16,111 nucleotides of DNA. Source: an uncultured Eubacterium sp. (GTDB lineage Bacteria > Bacillota > Clostridia > Lachnospirales > Lachnospiraceae). Made by a program: the position numbers and the translations under genes. Numbering within the stretch: position 1 is the stretch's first letter; each line of letters begins with the position of its first letter. The stretch lies in assembly GCA_910579145.1 (NCBI GenBank), contig CAJTTQ010000060.1:1-16111 (forward strand), given 5' to 3'. The notes beneath the pieces were generated by a model that had not been told where the DNA came from, did no database searches, and was given only the letters and a program-made list of their open reading frames with translations. Below are positions 1 to 6,543 of this stretch, in pieces.

Positions 1-156
1 GGTAGACTGAATCTTCCGGTAATTGGAAGTTTTGCCGTTCATCTTGATCTTTAAGGAAGCCGCGTGGGAATCTGTCGGCAGTAAAAGAACCAAACTGAAC
101 AAAAATAAAATACCGATCGCCAAACGCTTACCTAACCTGTTTCCTGATGTATCCAT
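1..156 (-). CDS. Exported protein of unknown function, N-terminal 52 residues (partial)
   Basis: Reading leftward from ATG at 156-154, the frame is open to the window edge, so only the first 52 residues are visible and the 3' end is missing. The start is preceded by an AAGGGGCG ribosome binding site. The N-terminus is a typical signal peptide: a short basic stretch (R7, K10, R11), a hydrophobic core at about residues 13-26, and a likely cleavage site after the alanines near 32-33 (motif SHAAS). The mature part begins with Lys/Asn-rich sequence (SLKIKMNGKTSNYRK), as seen at the start of several secreted or cell-wall-associated Clostridial proteins, but too little is present to name a family. 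It has its own weak promoter candidate at 181-209 and lies downstream of the SOS-type LysM gene in the same direction. Export is fairly sure; function is unknown. Confidence 0.7.
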   Translation of the reverse strand, partial: MDTSGNRLGKRLAIGILFLFSLVLLLPTDSHAASLKIKMNGKTSNYRKIQST

Positions 157-180
157 AGTACACTCGCCCCTTATCTAAAA

Positions 181-209
181 ATATTATGTCATGTTTTCTA
201 TCGTGCTAA
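181..209 (-). promoter_or_regulatory. Weak candidate promoter for the exported-protein gene
   Basis: On the minus strand, TTAGCA (209-204, 4/6 to the -35 consensus) is followed by a 17-base spacer and TAATAT (186-181, 4/6 to the -10). It sits about 25 bases upstream of the start codon at 156. The spacing is ideal but the match is modest, so read-through from the upstream SOS transcript could also serve this gene. Confidence 0.3.
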
Positions 210-235
210 CATTTGAGATTTTATCAACAAATTTT

Positions 236-249
236 GACATAAATATGTC
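236..249. repeat. Perfect 6-2-6 palindrome, possible operator
   Basis: The sequence GACATA-AA-TATGTC is a perfect inverted repeat in the non-coding stretch 157-351, between the LysM gene and the exported-protein gene. It lies upstream of the weak promoter for the latter. Apart from this and that promoter I see nothing in the 195-base gap. It may be a regulator site or chance in AT-rich DNA. Confidence 0.3.
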
Positions 250-351
250 GGCTTCTCACAATTGATTCCGCAAATCAGAACAAAAGATCCGTGTCTGCGT
301 CGTGACAGCCTCATTTCGATCGGGAGCAATGATCCGGTTTTCGGTATGATA

Positions 352-687
352 TCAACGATGTTTCGGCAAGAGGATATAGTTTCCCGCGTGGATCCGCGAG
401 GAAGTAATATCGTTCAACGATACAATTTCGTCCACATAGGCCCGGATCTGCGCATTTGTCGGATCCTTCATATTTGCCTTGGCGATCGACCACACAGAAT
501 CCCCGTGGCAGATCAGGACCGACTCATAGCCGATCACCTCATCTGTCCTCTCTTCTGCACCTTCCGCGCAAATGCCAGACAGGACAAACATAGCACTCAT
601 CAAAATGAGAACAAATAATGCAGGGTATCTTTTCCGTAGAAAAGGCAACACAACGGAAACTCGTTCCTGGTAACAGTTTTTTTTCAT
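352..687 (-). CDS. LysM-domain membrane protein, YneA-like SOS cell-division inhibitor
   Basis: A 111-residue protein with a basic N-terminus, one hydrophobic membrane segment (about residues 22-40) and a C-terminal LysM-type domain (about 54-108, ending NYILLPKHR). The motif HGDSVWSIAK (61-70) is the usual start of a LysM repeat. This architecture, a short membrane anchor plus extracytoplasmic LysM, is that of Bacillus YneA, which delays septation after DNA damage. The start at 687 was chosen because AAGGAGG lies 8 bases upstream; the in-frame start at 723 has no such site. The promoter at 761-789 carries a perfect LexA box, so SOS control is directly supported. The lexA gene itself is not in this window. 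The division-inhibitor role is inferred from architecture plus regulation; a generic LysM cell-wall protein remains possible. Confidence 0.72.
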   Translation of the reverse strand: MKKNCYQERVSVVLPFLRKRYPALFVLILMSAMFVLSGICAEGAEERTDEVIGYESVLICHGDSVWSIAKANMKDPTNAQIRAYVDEIVSLNDITSSRIHAGNYILLPKHR

Positions 688-716
688 GACAGCAGCCTCC
701 TTCGCCATACAGATTC

Positions 717-756
717 CGAACAAATGATACGAACGTATGATTCAAACATTTGTTTC
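717..756. repeat. Three degenerate LexA-like sites at exact 13-bp period
   Basis: Starting at 717, 730 and 743, three 14-base segments each match the Bacillus LexA box (CGAACRNRYGTTYG) at 11, 12 and 11 of 14 positions. They follow each other with a 13-base period: CGAACAAATGATA, CGAACGTATGATT, CAAACATTTGTTT. They lie in the presumed 5' leader of the LysM gene, downstream of its -10 element. They could be auxiliary LexA sites, or remnants of duplication. Confidence 0.45.
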
Positions 757-760
757 TTCT

Positions 761-789
761 ATCTTACTATGCGAACAGGCGTTTGTCAA
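761..789 (-). promoter_or_regulatory. Sigma-A promoter of the YneA-like gene
   Basis: Minus strand: a perfect -35 TTGACA (789-784), a 17-base spacer and -10 TAAGAT (766-761, 4/6). Transcription would begin near 754, about 67 bases before the ATG at 687. The -35 starts only 8 bases after the stop codon of the upstream MutS-like gene, and no terminator separates them, so both read-through and autonomous transcription are possible. Confidence 0.75.
772..785. promoter_or_regulatory. LexA (SOS) box, perfect consensus match
   Basis: CGAACAGGCGTTTG matches the Gram-positive LexA/DinR consensus CGAACRNRYGTTYG at 14 of 14 positions. It lies in the spacer between -10 and -35 of the promoter at 761-789 and overlaps the edge of the -35, where LexA binding would block RNA polymerase until RecA-stimulated LexA cleavage after DNA damage. 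Confidence 0.85.
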
Positions 790-797
790 TTGTTTTT

Positions 798-2306
798 TTA
801 TAATTTTCCGATCATATATTGATATAAATCCGTACCATAACTGGAATAGTGCGGTTTTCCGCGAAGCATCCGAAAGGTACGATCGCCATTTTCTTTACGT
901 TCCGCCACGAGGAACTCACAGTCTGAACGCTGTTCCCCATACACTCTCTTTGCAAATTCATGAAGATGCGTCACCATCATGACCTCGATTTTTTTCTGAT
1001 ACAGAGGCATTATGATATCATACGCGATCTGAGACCCTTCCTTTTCCGTCGTGCTGGCAAAAGATTCATTTAACAGCAGAAGGCTGTCCTTAGACATACG
1101 GGAAATAATGCCGCTCATACGTTTCAATTCCTCCTCGAGCCTTCCCCTCGAAAGCATCGCGTCCTCTTTTCTCGTAAAATGGGTATGGATCCTGGAGTAC
1201 AGGCCGGAACAAAATTTTGCTGCCGGTACAGGCATACCGCACTGCATCAGAACCTGCGCAATGCCAAAACTTCGTAAAAATGTTGATTTTCCTCCCTGAT
1301 TTGCCCCTGTGACCACAGTGAGGACAGCGCGGCTCTCCAGTGAATTGGGAACGGGCCGGACTTGAACATAAAGTGCCAGTGACAACTCATACAGATCCTC
1401 GATTTCCTTGTTCGTTCCTTCCACCAGACATTCGCCGTAGCAAAACGGAAGGGATAGTTCCTTCATGCGTGTCTGCAGCGTATGAACGCCTTTATAAAAA
1501 CTGATCTCCCGCCCATATTCGCGCCAGAACGAAAGCAGGTCCTCGATAAACGGTTCATAAATTTTCATAAGTTCTTCCATATGTTGGTTAAGAAATGTAT
1601 GAAGATCACGTTGTAATGACTCGTCTTCCACAAGGATCGTATCTTTTTTTATGACTTTGTAATAAAATTTAAGCAGTTTCCTAGACGTATTCGTTAAGTT
1701 TGACGCCTTAAAGCTCTGGCAGCTCTGCAAACAGCTCTGTGTCAGTTTCAGTCCGCCGCTGATACGGATCGAAAAGATCCCCTCGCCGCCTGTCGTATAA
1801 AACAAAAGCTGTTTATGGAATGCTTCAAGCTCGGACAGCGGATATGAGGACAAGCGCTTATAAAACACGGTCAGGCCTTGTGAATCCAGGTCCCCCTCTT
1901 TTCCAGCGGCTTTTAGTTCCTGAAGCAGTGAGAGGGATTTCTCGATGAAATGAAAGGCAGTGATGACAAACCCTGCCCCGGCCGATGACCGGCTCCGGTT
2001 CTGCTCCCGCTCGTTTTTATACTGTTCTTCCAGCCGGCATCCCTTACGGCCGATCTCGTACATGGCGTCCAAAAGGTTCCGCTTGCCTAAAAACTCCCGG
2101 ATGATGTCGTACCGGTATCTTATTTCGGACGGTTCACGTACCGGCACCATCATGACGCTCCTGATCTGCTCCATTAAGAACGCGTCATCCTTTGCCATCG
2201 TCTTCAACACGATATTTAGATTAAGATCTTTGTACATATCCTGAAAGGAAGGATATGCCGTCTCTGCTGACAGCTTCCTGTCCGCGTAAAGTAAAAAAGA
2301 ATTCAT
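798..2306 (-). CDS. MutS-family ATPase, short form, second of a pair
   Basis: A 502-residue protein with a MutS C-terminal ATPase domain: Walker A TGANQGGKST (333-342), Walker B LLLLNES (409-415) and the switch histidine in VTHLHEF (445-451). The preceding 300 residues are mostly helical and resemble the MutS core/lever region. It is far shorter than mismatch-repair MutS (about 850-900 residues) and lacks the N-terminal mismatch-reading domain, so classical mismatch recognition is unlikely. The Walker B aspartate is replaced by Asn413; the catalytic Glu414 is kept. It has no recognisable Smr nuclease domain, so it is not MutS2. The ATG overlaps the stop of the upstream MutS-like gene by four bases (ATGA) and is preceded by GGAGG, indicating translational coupling and probably a heterodimer. 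DNA binding and exact role are inference. Confidence 0.85.
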   Translation of the reverse strand: MNSFLLYADRKLSAETAYPSFQDMYKDLNLNIVLKTMAKDDAFLMEQIRSVMMVPVREPSEIRYRYDIIREFLGKRNLLDAMYEIGRKGCRLEEQYKNEREQNRSRSSAGAGFVITAFHFIEKSLSLLQELKAAGKEGDLDSQGLTVFYKRLSSYPLSELEAFHKQLLFYTTGGEGIFSIRISGGLKLTQSCLQSCQSFKASNLTNTSRKLLKFYYKVIKKDTILVEDESLQRDLHTFLNQHMEELMKIYEPFIEDLLSFWREYGREISFYKGVHTLQTRMKELSLPFCYGECLVEGTNKEIEDLYELSLALYVQVRPVPNSLESRAVLTVVTGANQGGKSTFLRSFGIAQVLMQCGMPVPAAKFCSGLYSRIHTHFTRKEDAMLSRGRLEEELKRMSGIISRMSKDSLLLLNESFASTTEKEGSQIAYDIIMPLYQKKIEVMMVTHLHEFAKRVYGEQRSDCEFLVAERKENGDRTFRMLRGKPHYSSYGTDLYQYMIGKL

Positions 2307-3895
2307 CGATTCTCCCCTCCGATCAGATCTTCGAGCCGCGCTGTCACCTGCTCGAAGCCAAGCCCGTATTTTTTCACGATATGATCCGAATAGCCGAGTC
2401 CCTGGGCCTTCATCGGTATGATCTGGAACGTCCTCACAGAAGGATCGTTTTCATCCACCTGGGCAACCATGCTCTGGATCCCTTCCTGCGCCGTCTCATC
2501 GGCCAGTTCCTGGATATGGGTGACATAAATCCCGAGACATCCGTGACGGATGAAATGATCCATCACCTTTTTTGCCATAATCTCCGCGTCATAGGTCGTC
2601 GCCGTTGTAAACAGTTCATTCAGTATGACAAAACTGTTTGCGGCATATACATTCATCATCGGCTTCAAACGCTGCAGTTCTTCTTTTAATTTCCCCGCGC
2701 CGGTCTCCACACTCTCTTCCACCTCAAAATGAGTGAGGATGCGCTCAAAAAACCTTGCCCTCATCGACCGGCAGGGAGCCTTTAAACCCATGATCATAAA
2801 ATAAATACACTGGCCGGCAGCTCTCGCCAGCGTCGTCTTCCCTCCCTGGTTCGGCCCCGTGATCACGAGAAATGATTTCCCCTCCTGATACGAAATATCA
2901 TTTGGTACGACAGGGCTGCCGGCGAAACGGTTTTTCCAGGCTAATGCGAGATCATATGCCCCGTTGATCTCCACACTCCCATCCTCCTTCATTTTGGGGG
3001 CATGAAGCTGGTATCCGGCCGCACGGAGCTGTTGTTCAAATTCATAGAAACTGAGATAAAAGATCAGCTCATTTTTCAACCGCACAAAGCAGTCTTCTTC
3101 CAGCGAAAATGAAAACGAAGCAAATTCCTTTAACATAACAAAAATGGAAGGACGGCTTTTCTTTAAGATTTCTACAATCCGGTTTTCGAGCGGAGACGTT
3201 TCGAGCGGGGCAGGAAACAGGTTTGTCACATATAAAGGCTCACTCTCCCACGCTTCTTCCGTCTCGACATCAAACGCGCGGATCAACTGTTTCAGCTGCG
3301 AAGCAATACTTTTGTCATCCGCCGGATCGTCCCCACCCTCTACCACACTGATCTCCCTTTCCCGGATCAAAAGTGTCAGCTGCAGCTGTTCCATCTCAGA
3401 AAACGATGTGCGCACGGCAGTACAAAATTGCCCAAATCCGGTATCGCTAAATGTGTCTTCCAACAGGCGCCGGCACGTCAGTAATCCCTGGGAAACAAGT
3501 TCGGCGCCATTCAGTGTATTGCGCAAAAGTTCCAACGCTTCCAAATAATTCTGACAGGTCAGCAGCAGATAGCTGCCCTTCTTCACATCATCCTCCGCCT
3601 GTTTGTAAAAGCGGAAACATTTCTCGCATGTCAATAGCCGGTTGGTATATTTTTTTAATCCGCCCAGCATGTTCTCGTTTTGTTCGAAATCACGGTAAAT
3701 GTCCTGCCGATACCGGACAGTATCCAGCGAACCCGGGATCGTGTAAAAATATTTTCGGATATCGAATTCCATATATTTGGAGACGATGGCACGAAAAATA
3801 CCTTCCAGCTGCAGATCTTCGAAAAACACGGGCGGCGTGCTGCGAAAAGAAGGGCTCTCTCCCGGGAATAATAAACTAAAATGATCCTCTCTCAT
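2303..3895 (-). CDS. MutS-family ATPase, short form, first of a pair
   Basis: A 530-residue MutS-like protein. The ATPase domain has Walker A TGPNQGGKTT (346-355), Walker B FVILNELF (422-429) and VTHIQEL (458-464). The N-terminal 320 residues are helical, with several cysteines (90, 93, 114, 141) and no mismatch-binding domain. As in its partner, Asn replaces the usual Walker B aspartate (N426-E427). The start at 3895 was chosen because GGAGG lies 5 bases before an AGAAA-ATG context; the earlier in-frame TTG at 3928 lies within the arm of the terminator region and lacks a site. The gene lies about 28 bases downstream of a strong terminator that closes the rpoZ operon, and no clear promoter is visible in between. 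Family assignment is firm; function, such as processing DNA junctions or recombination intermediates, is not established. Confidence 0.85.
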   Translation of the reverse strand: MREDHFSLLFPGESPSFRSTPPVFFEDLQLEGIFRAIVSKYMEFDIRKYFYTIPGSLDTVRYRQDIYRDFEQNENMLGGLKKYTNRLLTCEKCFRFYKQAEDDVKKGSYLLLTCQNYLEALELLRNTLNGAELVSQGLLTCRRLLEDTFSDTGFGQFCTAVRTSFSEMEQLQLTLLIREREISVVEGGDDPADDKSIASQLKQLIRAFDVETEEAWESEPLYVTNLFPAPLETSPLENRIVEILKKSRPSIFVMLKEFASFSFSLEEDCFVRLKNELIFYLSFYEFEQQLRAAGYQLHAPKMKEDGSVEINGAYDLALAWKNRFAGSPVVPNDISYQEGKSFLVITGPNQGGKTTLARAAGQCIYFMIMGLKAPCRSMRARFFERILTHFEVEESVETGAGKLKEELQRLKPMMNVYAANSFVILNELFTTATTYDAEIMAKKVMDHFIRHGCLGIYVTHIQELADETAQEGIQSMVAQVDENDPSVRTFQIIPMKAQGLGYSDHIVKKYGLGFEQVTARLEDLIGGENR

Positions 3896-3922
3896 TTTCT
3901 CCTCCAGTTTGGGCGCACCAAG

Positions 3923-3964
3923 AAACAAAAACGGCCTGACTATCCGTGCAGACCGTTTTTGTTT
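3923..3964. terminator. Strong bidirectional hairpin terminator after rpoZ
   Basis: Perfect 12-base arms AAACAAAAACGG (3923-3934) and CCGTTTTTGTTT (3953-3964) extend, after one mismatch, by CTG/CAG (3936-3938 with 3949-3951), leaving a 10-base loop. The arms are A/T-rich at the base, giving a U-rich tail in either direction. It lies 8 bases past the rpoZ stop and ends the yicC-rpoZ operon. Confidence 0.85.
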
Positions 3965-3972
3965 GTATATTG

Positions 3973-4296
3973 TCAGGCTTCTTTACTTTCGTTTTCCTCT
4001 GTACTTGCTGCATCTTCTGCTTTGCCAAGCTTTACATGTTCTACATCTGCCATTCCGTCTTCATCCTCTTCTTCCGAATCGATCTTTATGGCGGAGGTAG
4101 ACAATTCCTCAATCGCGACGCTGAGCGGCTTTGGATACGTTCCGTCCACGAGGGGCTGGGAGCCGTCGATCAGCTGCCTTGCCCGCTTCGCCGTGGCAAG
4201 TACGATGGAGTATCTGCTGTTTACGACCGGATGTTCTCCCGGCTCAACATCACTGTTTACGACATTCATTAAATCATTGTAAGATGGGTGTAACAT
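3973..4296 (-). CDS. rpoZ: RNA polymerase omega subunit
   Basis: A 107-residue omega subunit, which helps assemble and stabilise RNA polymerase by clamping the beta-prime chain. The conserved core is seen in NSRYSIVLATAKRARQL (26-42) and the following PLSVAIEEL (57-65). The C-terminal third is a strongly acidic tail (DSEEEDED at 73-80, then more Glu/Asp to the end). The ATG at 4296 has AAAGGAGA 7 bases upstream; the in-frame ATG at 4320 overlaps that site and was rejected. It is the last gene of the operon, directly followed by the terminator at 3923-3964. Location after gmk is usual in Bacillota; here two lepB genes come between. Confidence 0.93.
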   Translation of the reverse strand: MLHPSYNDLMNVVNSDVEPGEHPVVNSRYSIVLATAKRARQLIDGSQPLVDGTYPKPLSVAIEELSTSAIKIDSEEEDEDGMADVEHVKLGKAEDAASTEENESKEA

Positions 4297-4361
4297 GATC
4301 AATCTCCTTTCAAGATGCAAACATATATTTCAGCATTAAAATTCCATGATCGTAACATTCG

Positions 4362-4946
4362 TTACGGAATTCCAAATGTACTCAACGGCCAAATACGCAA
4401 GATCACATGTCCCGCGATATTTTCCTTTTTGACAGGCCCGACCTCCGGTTCCCGGCTGTCCTTACTTACCTGCCGGTTATCCCCGAGAACAAAATACTCA
4501 TCTTCGCCAAGCGTGATCGGTTCCCCGGCAATGCCGGCAGTATCCATCACGCCGTTTTTTGCGTACTCATCGGGAATGACCTCATTGTTTATATAAATTT
4601 CATTCCCTTTGATCTGTATCGTTTCACCCGGTAAGCCAAAAACCCGTTTCACATAATATTCTTCCTCTTTTTGTTCTTCTGCCTGCGCCCGCCCGTGTGG
4701 ATAAAATACGACAATATCATAACGGCCGGGGCCGCCGAAATGGTACGATACTTTCTCGACCAAAAGGCTCTCACCGGTATGCAGCGTATCCTGCATGGAG
4801 CTGCCATTTACTACCGTTCTCTGGATCACATGCTCCGGCACCCAGAACACGCACAAAAGGATCATGATAACATAAATGGAACATTCTATGATATAACTGA
4901 CCGGAGAGCGCTTTTTCTTCTTTTTCTCTTCTTCTTCCCCATTCAT
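4362..4946 (-). CDS. lepB: Signal peptidase I, second tandem copy
   Basis: A 194-residue S26 type I signal peptidase, which cleaves signal peptides from exported proteins on the outer face of the membrane. A basic, Lys/Glu-rich cytoplasmic tail (1-13) is followed by one membrane segment (about 17-36). The catalytic serine is Ser50 in NGSSMQDTL, and the general-base lysine is Lys100 in YYVKRVFGLPGE. The family motif GDNRQVSKDSRE is at 155-166. It closely resembles the adjacent upstream copy across the whole catalytic domain, so the two arose by tandem duplication. It differs by about six extra Glu/Gln-rich residues before the catalytic lysine and by a much shorter N-terminal tail. The start has an AGGGG site about 10 bases upstream. 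Both catalytic residues are intact, so activity is expected. Confidence 0.92.
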   Translation of the reverse strand: MNGEEEEKKKKKRSPVSYIIECSIYVIMILLCVFWVPEHVIQRTVVNGSSMQDTLHTGESLLVEKVSYHFGGPGRYDIVVFYPHGRAQAEEQKEEEYYVKRVFGLPGETIQIKGNEIYINNEVIPDEYAKNGVMDTAGIAGEPITLGEDEYFVLGDNRQVSKDSREPEVGPVKKENIAGHVILRIWPLSTFGIP

Positions 4947-4989
4947 GGAACTTTTCCCCTCATTTCTATTTTATTTGCGCGGTACTCCT

Positions 4990-5619
4990 TTACGGCGTAC
5001 CGAATTTACTGAGTGGTAATATGCGGAGGCACACATGTCCCGCAATATTTTCCGCTTTGATCGGCCCCAGGTCGGGATCCCGGCTGTCTAAGCTCACTTT
5101 CCGGTTATCCCCGAGAACAAAATACTCGTCATCAGCGAGTGTAAGCGGTTCCTCGGCAATCCCAGAATCATCCATCACATTCTTCGCGTAATCATCTGCA
5201 ATGACTTCTCCATTGATATAAATCTCATTGTTAATGATCTGTACCGTTTCCCCTGGAAGACCATAAATACGCTTTACGTAATATTCATCTACCTCTCTCC
5301 CCTGCGGGTAAAAAACGATGATATCATAGCGCGCCGGATCGCTGAAACGGTACGAAACTTTTTCAACCAAGAGACTCTCTCCCGAATGCAGTGTGTTTTC
5401 CATAGATTCCCCGTTTACTACCGTTCTCTGCACGACATACTCCGGCACCCAGAAAATACAGGCGAATATCAAGACGATATAAACGGCAAATTCGATCGCG
5501 TAACTGAGCGGTGAACGTTTTTTCTTTGCCTTTTCTTTTTTATCCCCACGGTTTTCTTCTGAAAGAGTTTCCCCTGTTCGTTCCGTTTCCTCCGTTCCTT
5601 CCATCGTGTCCTCACTCAT
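4990..5619 (-). CDS. lepB: Signal peptidase I, first tandem copy
   Basis: A 209-residue type I signal peptidase. A long, charged cytoplasmic tail rich in Glu, Thr and Lys (1-36) precedes one membrane segment (about 39-58). The catalytic dyad is Ser72 (NGESMENTL) and Lys116 (YYVKRIYGLPGE), and the box GDNRKVSLDSRD is at 170-181. The ATG at 5619 lies four bases after the gmk stop and uses a GGGAGAG site inside the last gmk codons. A longer reading from 5661 would overlap gmk and was rejected. The second copy follows 43 bases downstream. The duplicate pair sits inside the gmk-rpoZ interval, so it should be transcribed with these growth-linked genes. Confidence 0.92.
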   Translation of the reverse strand: MSEDTMEGTEETERTGETLSEENRGDKKEKAKKKRSPLSYAIEFAVYIVLIFACIFWVPEYVVQRTVVNGESMENTLHSGESLLVEKVSYRFSDPARYDIIVFYPQGREVDEYYVKRIYGLPGETVQIINNEIYINGEVIADDYAKNVMDDSGIAEEPLTLADDEYFVLGDNRKVSLDSRDPDLGPIKAENIAGHVCLRILPLSKFGTP

Positions 5620-5623
5620 GTCC

Positions 5624-6256
5624 TTACTCTCCCTTCCTCGCCGCAAAAGTGCCGATCTCATGTTCCATCTTTTCTATGAGATGCGCACTGTTGCAGGCTT
5701 TATAATGATCGTACTGGATCAGGTCGTTGACTTTATTGATCGCGTCCTCGAGATCATCATTGACGATAATATAATCATACTCTTTCATATACTTTACTTC
5801 TTCCACCGCACGGAGCAGACGCCGCTCGATCTCCTCAGCCGATTCCGTCCCACGGCCGGCGAGACGCTCTTTCAGAACTTTTGCCGATGGCGGGGAAATA
5901 AAGATCAGGAGGGCATCTGGAAACTGCTCCTTTACGAGCATTCCGCCCTGCATCTCGATTTCGAGCAGGACATCCTGGCCCTGGTCCAGCTGCTCTTCGA
6001 CGCGTTTTTTCGGAGTACCGTAAAAATTTCCCACGTATTCCGCCCATTCTACCAGTTCACCGTTATCGATCATTTGCTGGAACTCGTCTCTCGTGTGAAA
6101 ATAGTAATCTTGCCCGTCCACCTCACCGTCTCTCGGCCGGCGGGTCGTCGCAGAGACCGACAAAAAGTAATCATACCGTTTGATCAGTTCCTTCATGATC
6201 GTGCCCTTGCCCGCACCGGAAAAACCCGATATCACCGCCAATACTCCTTTTTTCAT
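5624..6256 (-). CDS. gmk: Guanylate kinase
   Basis: A 210-residue guanylate kinase, converting GMP and ATP to GDP and ADP in the cytoplasm; it is essential for GTP supply. The P-loop GFSGAGKG is at residues 11-18. The GMP-binding region shows SVSATTRRPRDGEVDGQDY (33-51) and the lid region RLAGRGTESAEEIERRL (131-147). Length is typical (about 205 residues). The ATG at 6256 has GGAGG six bases upstream; the in-frame TTG at 6262 is too close to that site. It follows remA by 21 bases, the order common in Bacillota. Confidence 0.96.
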   Translation of the reverse strand: MKKGVLAVISGFSGAGKGTIMKELIKRYDYFLSVSATTRRPRDGEVDGQDYYFHTRDEFQQMIDNGELVEWAEYVGNFYGTPKKRVEEQLDQGQDVLLEIEMQGGMLVKEQFPDALLIFISPPSAKVLKERLAGRGTESAEEIERRLLRAVEEVKYMKEYDYIIVNDDLEDAINKVNDLIQYDHYKACNSAHLIEKMEHEIGTFAARKGE

Positions 6257-6277
6257 ATACAACCTCCAAATCGTTGT

Positions 6278-6526
6278 CTAATCCTGTGTTTCTATGTTGT
6301 TAAACCGGCCGGCGACCGTATCCGGAAGGAGGGAGGAAAGGACCAGCATGTGGTTCTCCATCACCATGACCGATTTTGTCTTCTTTCCGCAAGTGGCATC
6401 AATCGCTGTCCCATCGTCTTTCGCGCTCTGGATCATCCGTTTCATCGGCGCCGCGTCCGGACTCACGATACTGATCACTTTATCGCTGTTTACTACGTTA
6501 CCGTATCCGATATTTACAAATGCCAT
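6278..6526 (-). CDS. remA: RemA-family (DUF370) regulator
   Basis: An 82-residue protein of the RemA/DUF370 family. In Bacillus subtilis RemA is a DNA-binding activator of biofilm-matrix and osmoprotection genes that assembles into rings. The family signature is clear in FVNIGYGNVVNSDKVISIV (3-21) and in the SPDAAPMKRMI region, and length is full. An AAGGAG site lies 9 bases before the ATG. It sits between yicC and gmk, the standard Bacillota position. In Clostridia the targets are not known from sequence, so the matrix role is by family only. Confidence 0.92.
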   Translation of the reverse strand: MAFVNIGYGNVVNSDKVISIVSPDAAPMKRMIQSAKDDGTAIDATCGKKTKSVMVMENHMLVLSSLLPDTVAGRFNNIETQD

Positions 6527-6543
6527 ATGAAAGAACTCCTTCT

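Noticed and set aside
234..262. Plus-strand TTGACA-17-CACAAT promoter-like pattern
   Set aside because: No plus-strand gene follows; the open frame at 262-618 starts with TTG, has no ribosome binding site and lies antisense to the LysM gene.
688..723. Longer start for the LysM gene at 723
   Set aside because: No ribosome binding site before 723, whereas AAGGAGG lies at the right distance from the ATG at 687.
717..756. 13-bp repeats as a CRISPR or integron-like array
   Set aside because: Units are too short, have no spacers, and match LexA half-sites in a promoter leader.
3896..3928. TTG start at 3928 for the first MutS-like gene
   Set aside because: It lies next to the terminator arm without a binding site; GGAGG directly precedes the ATG at 3895.
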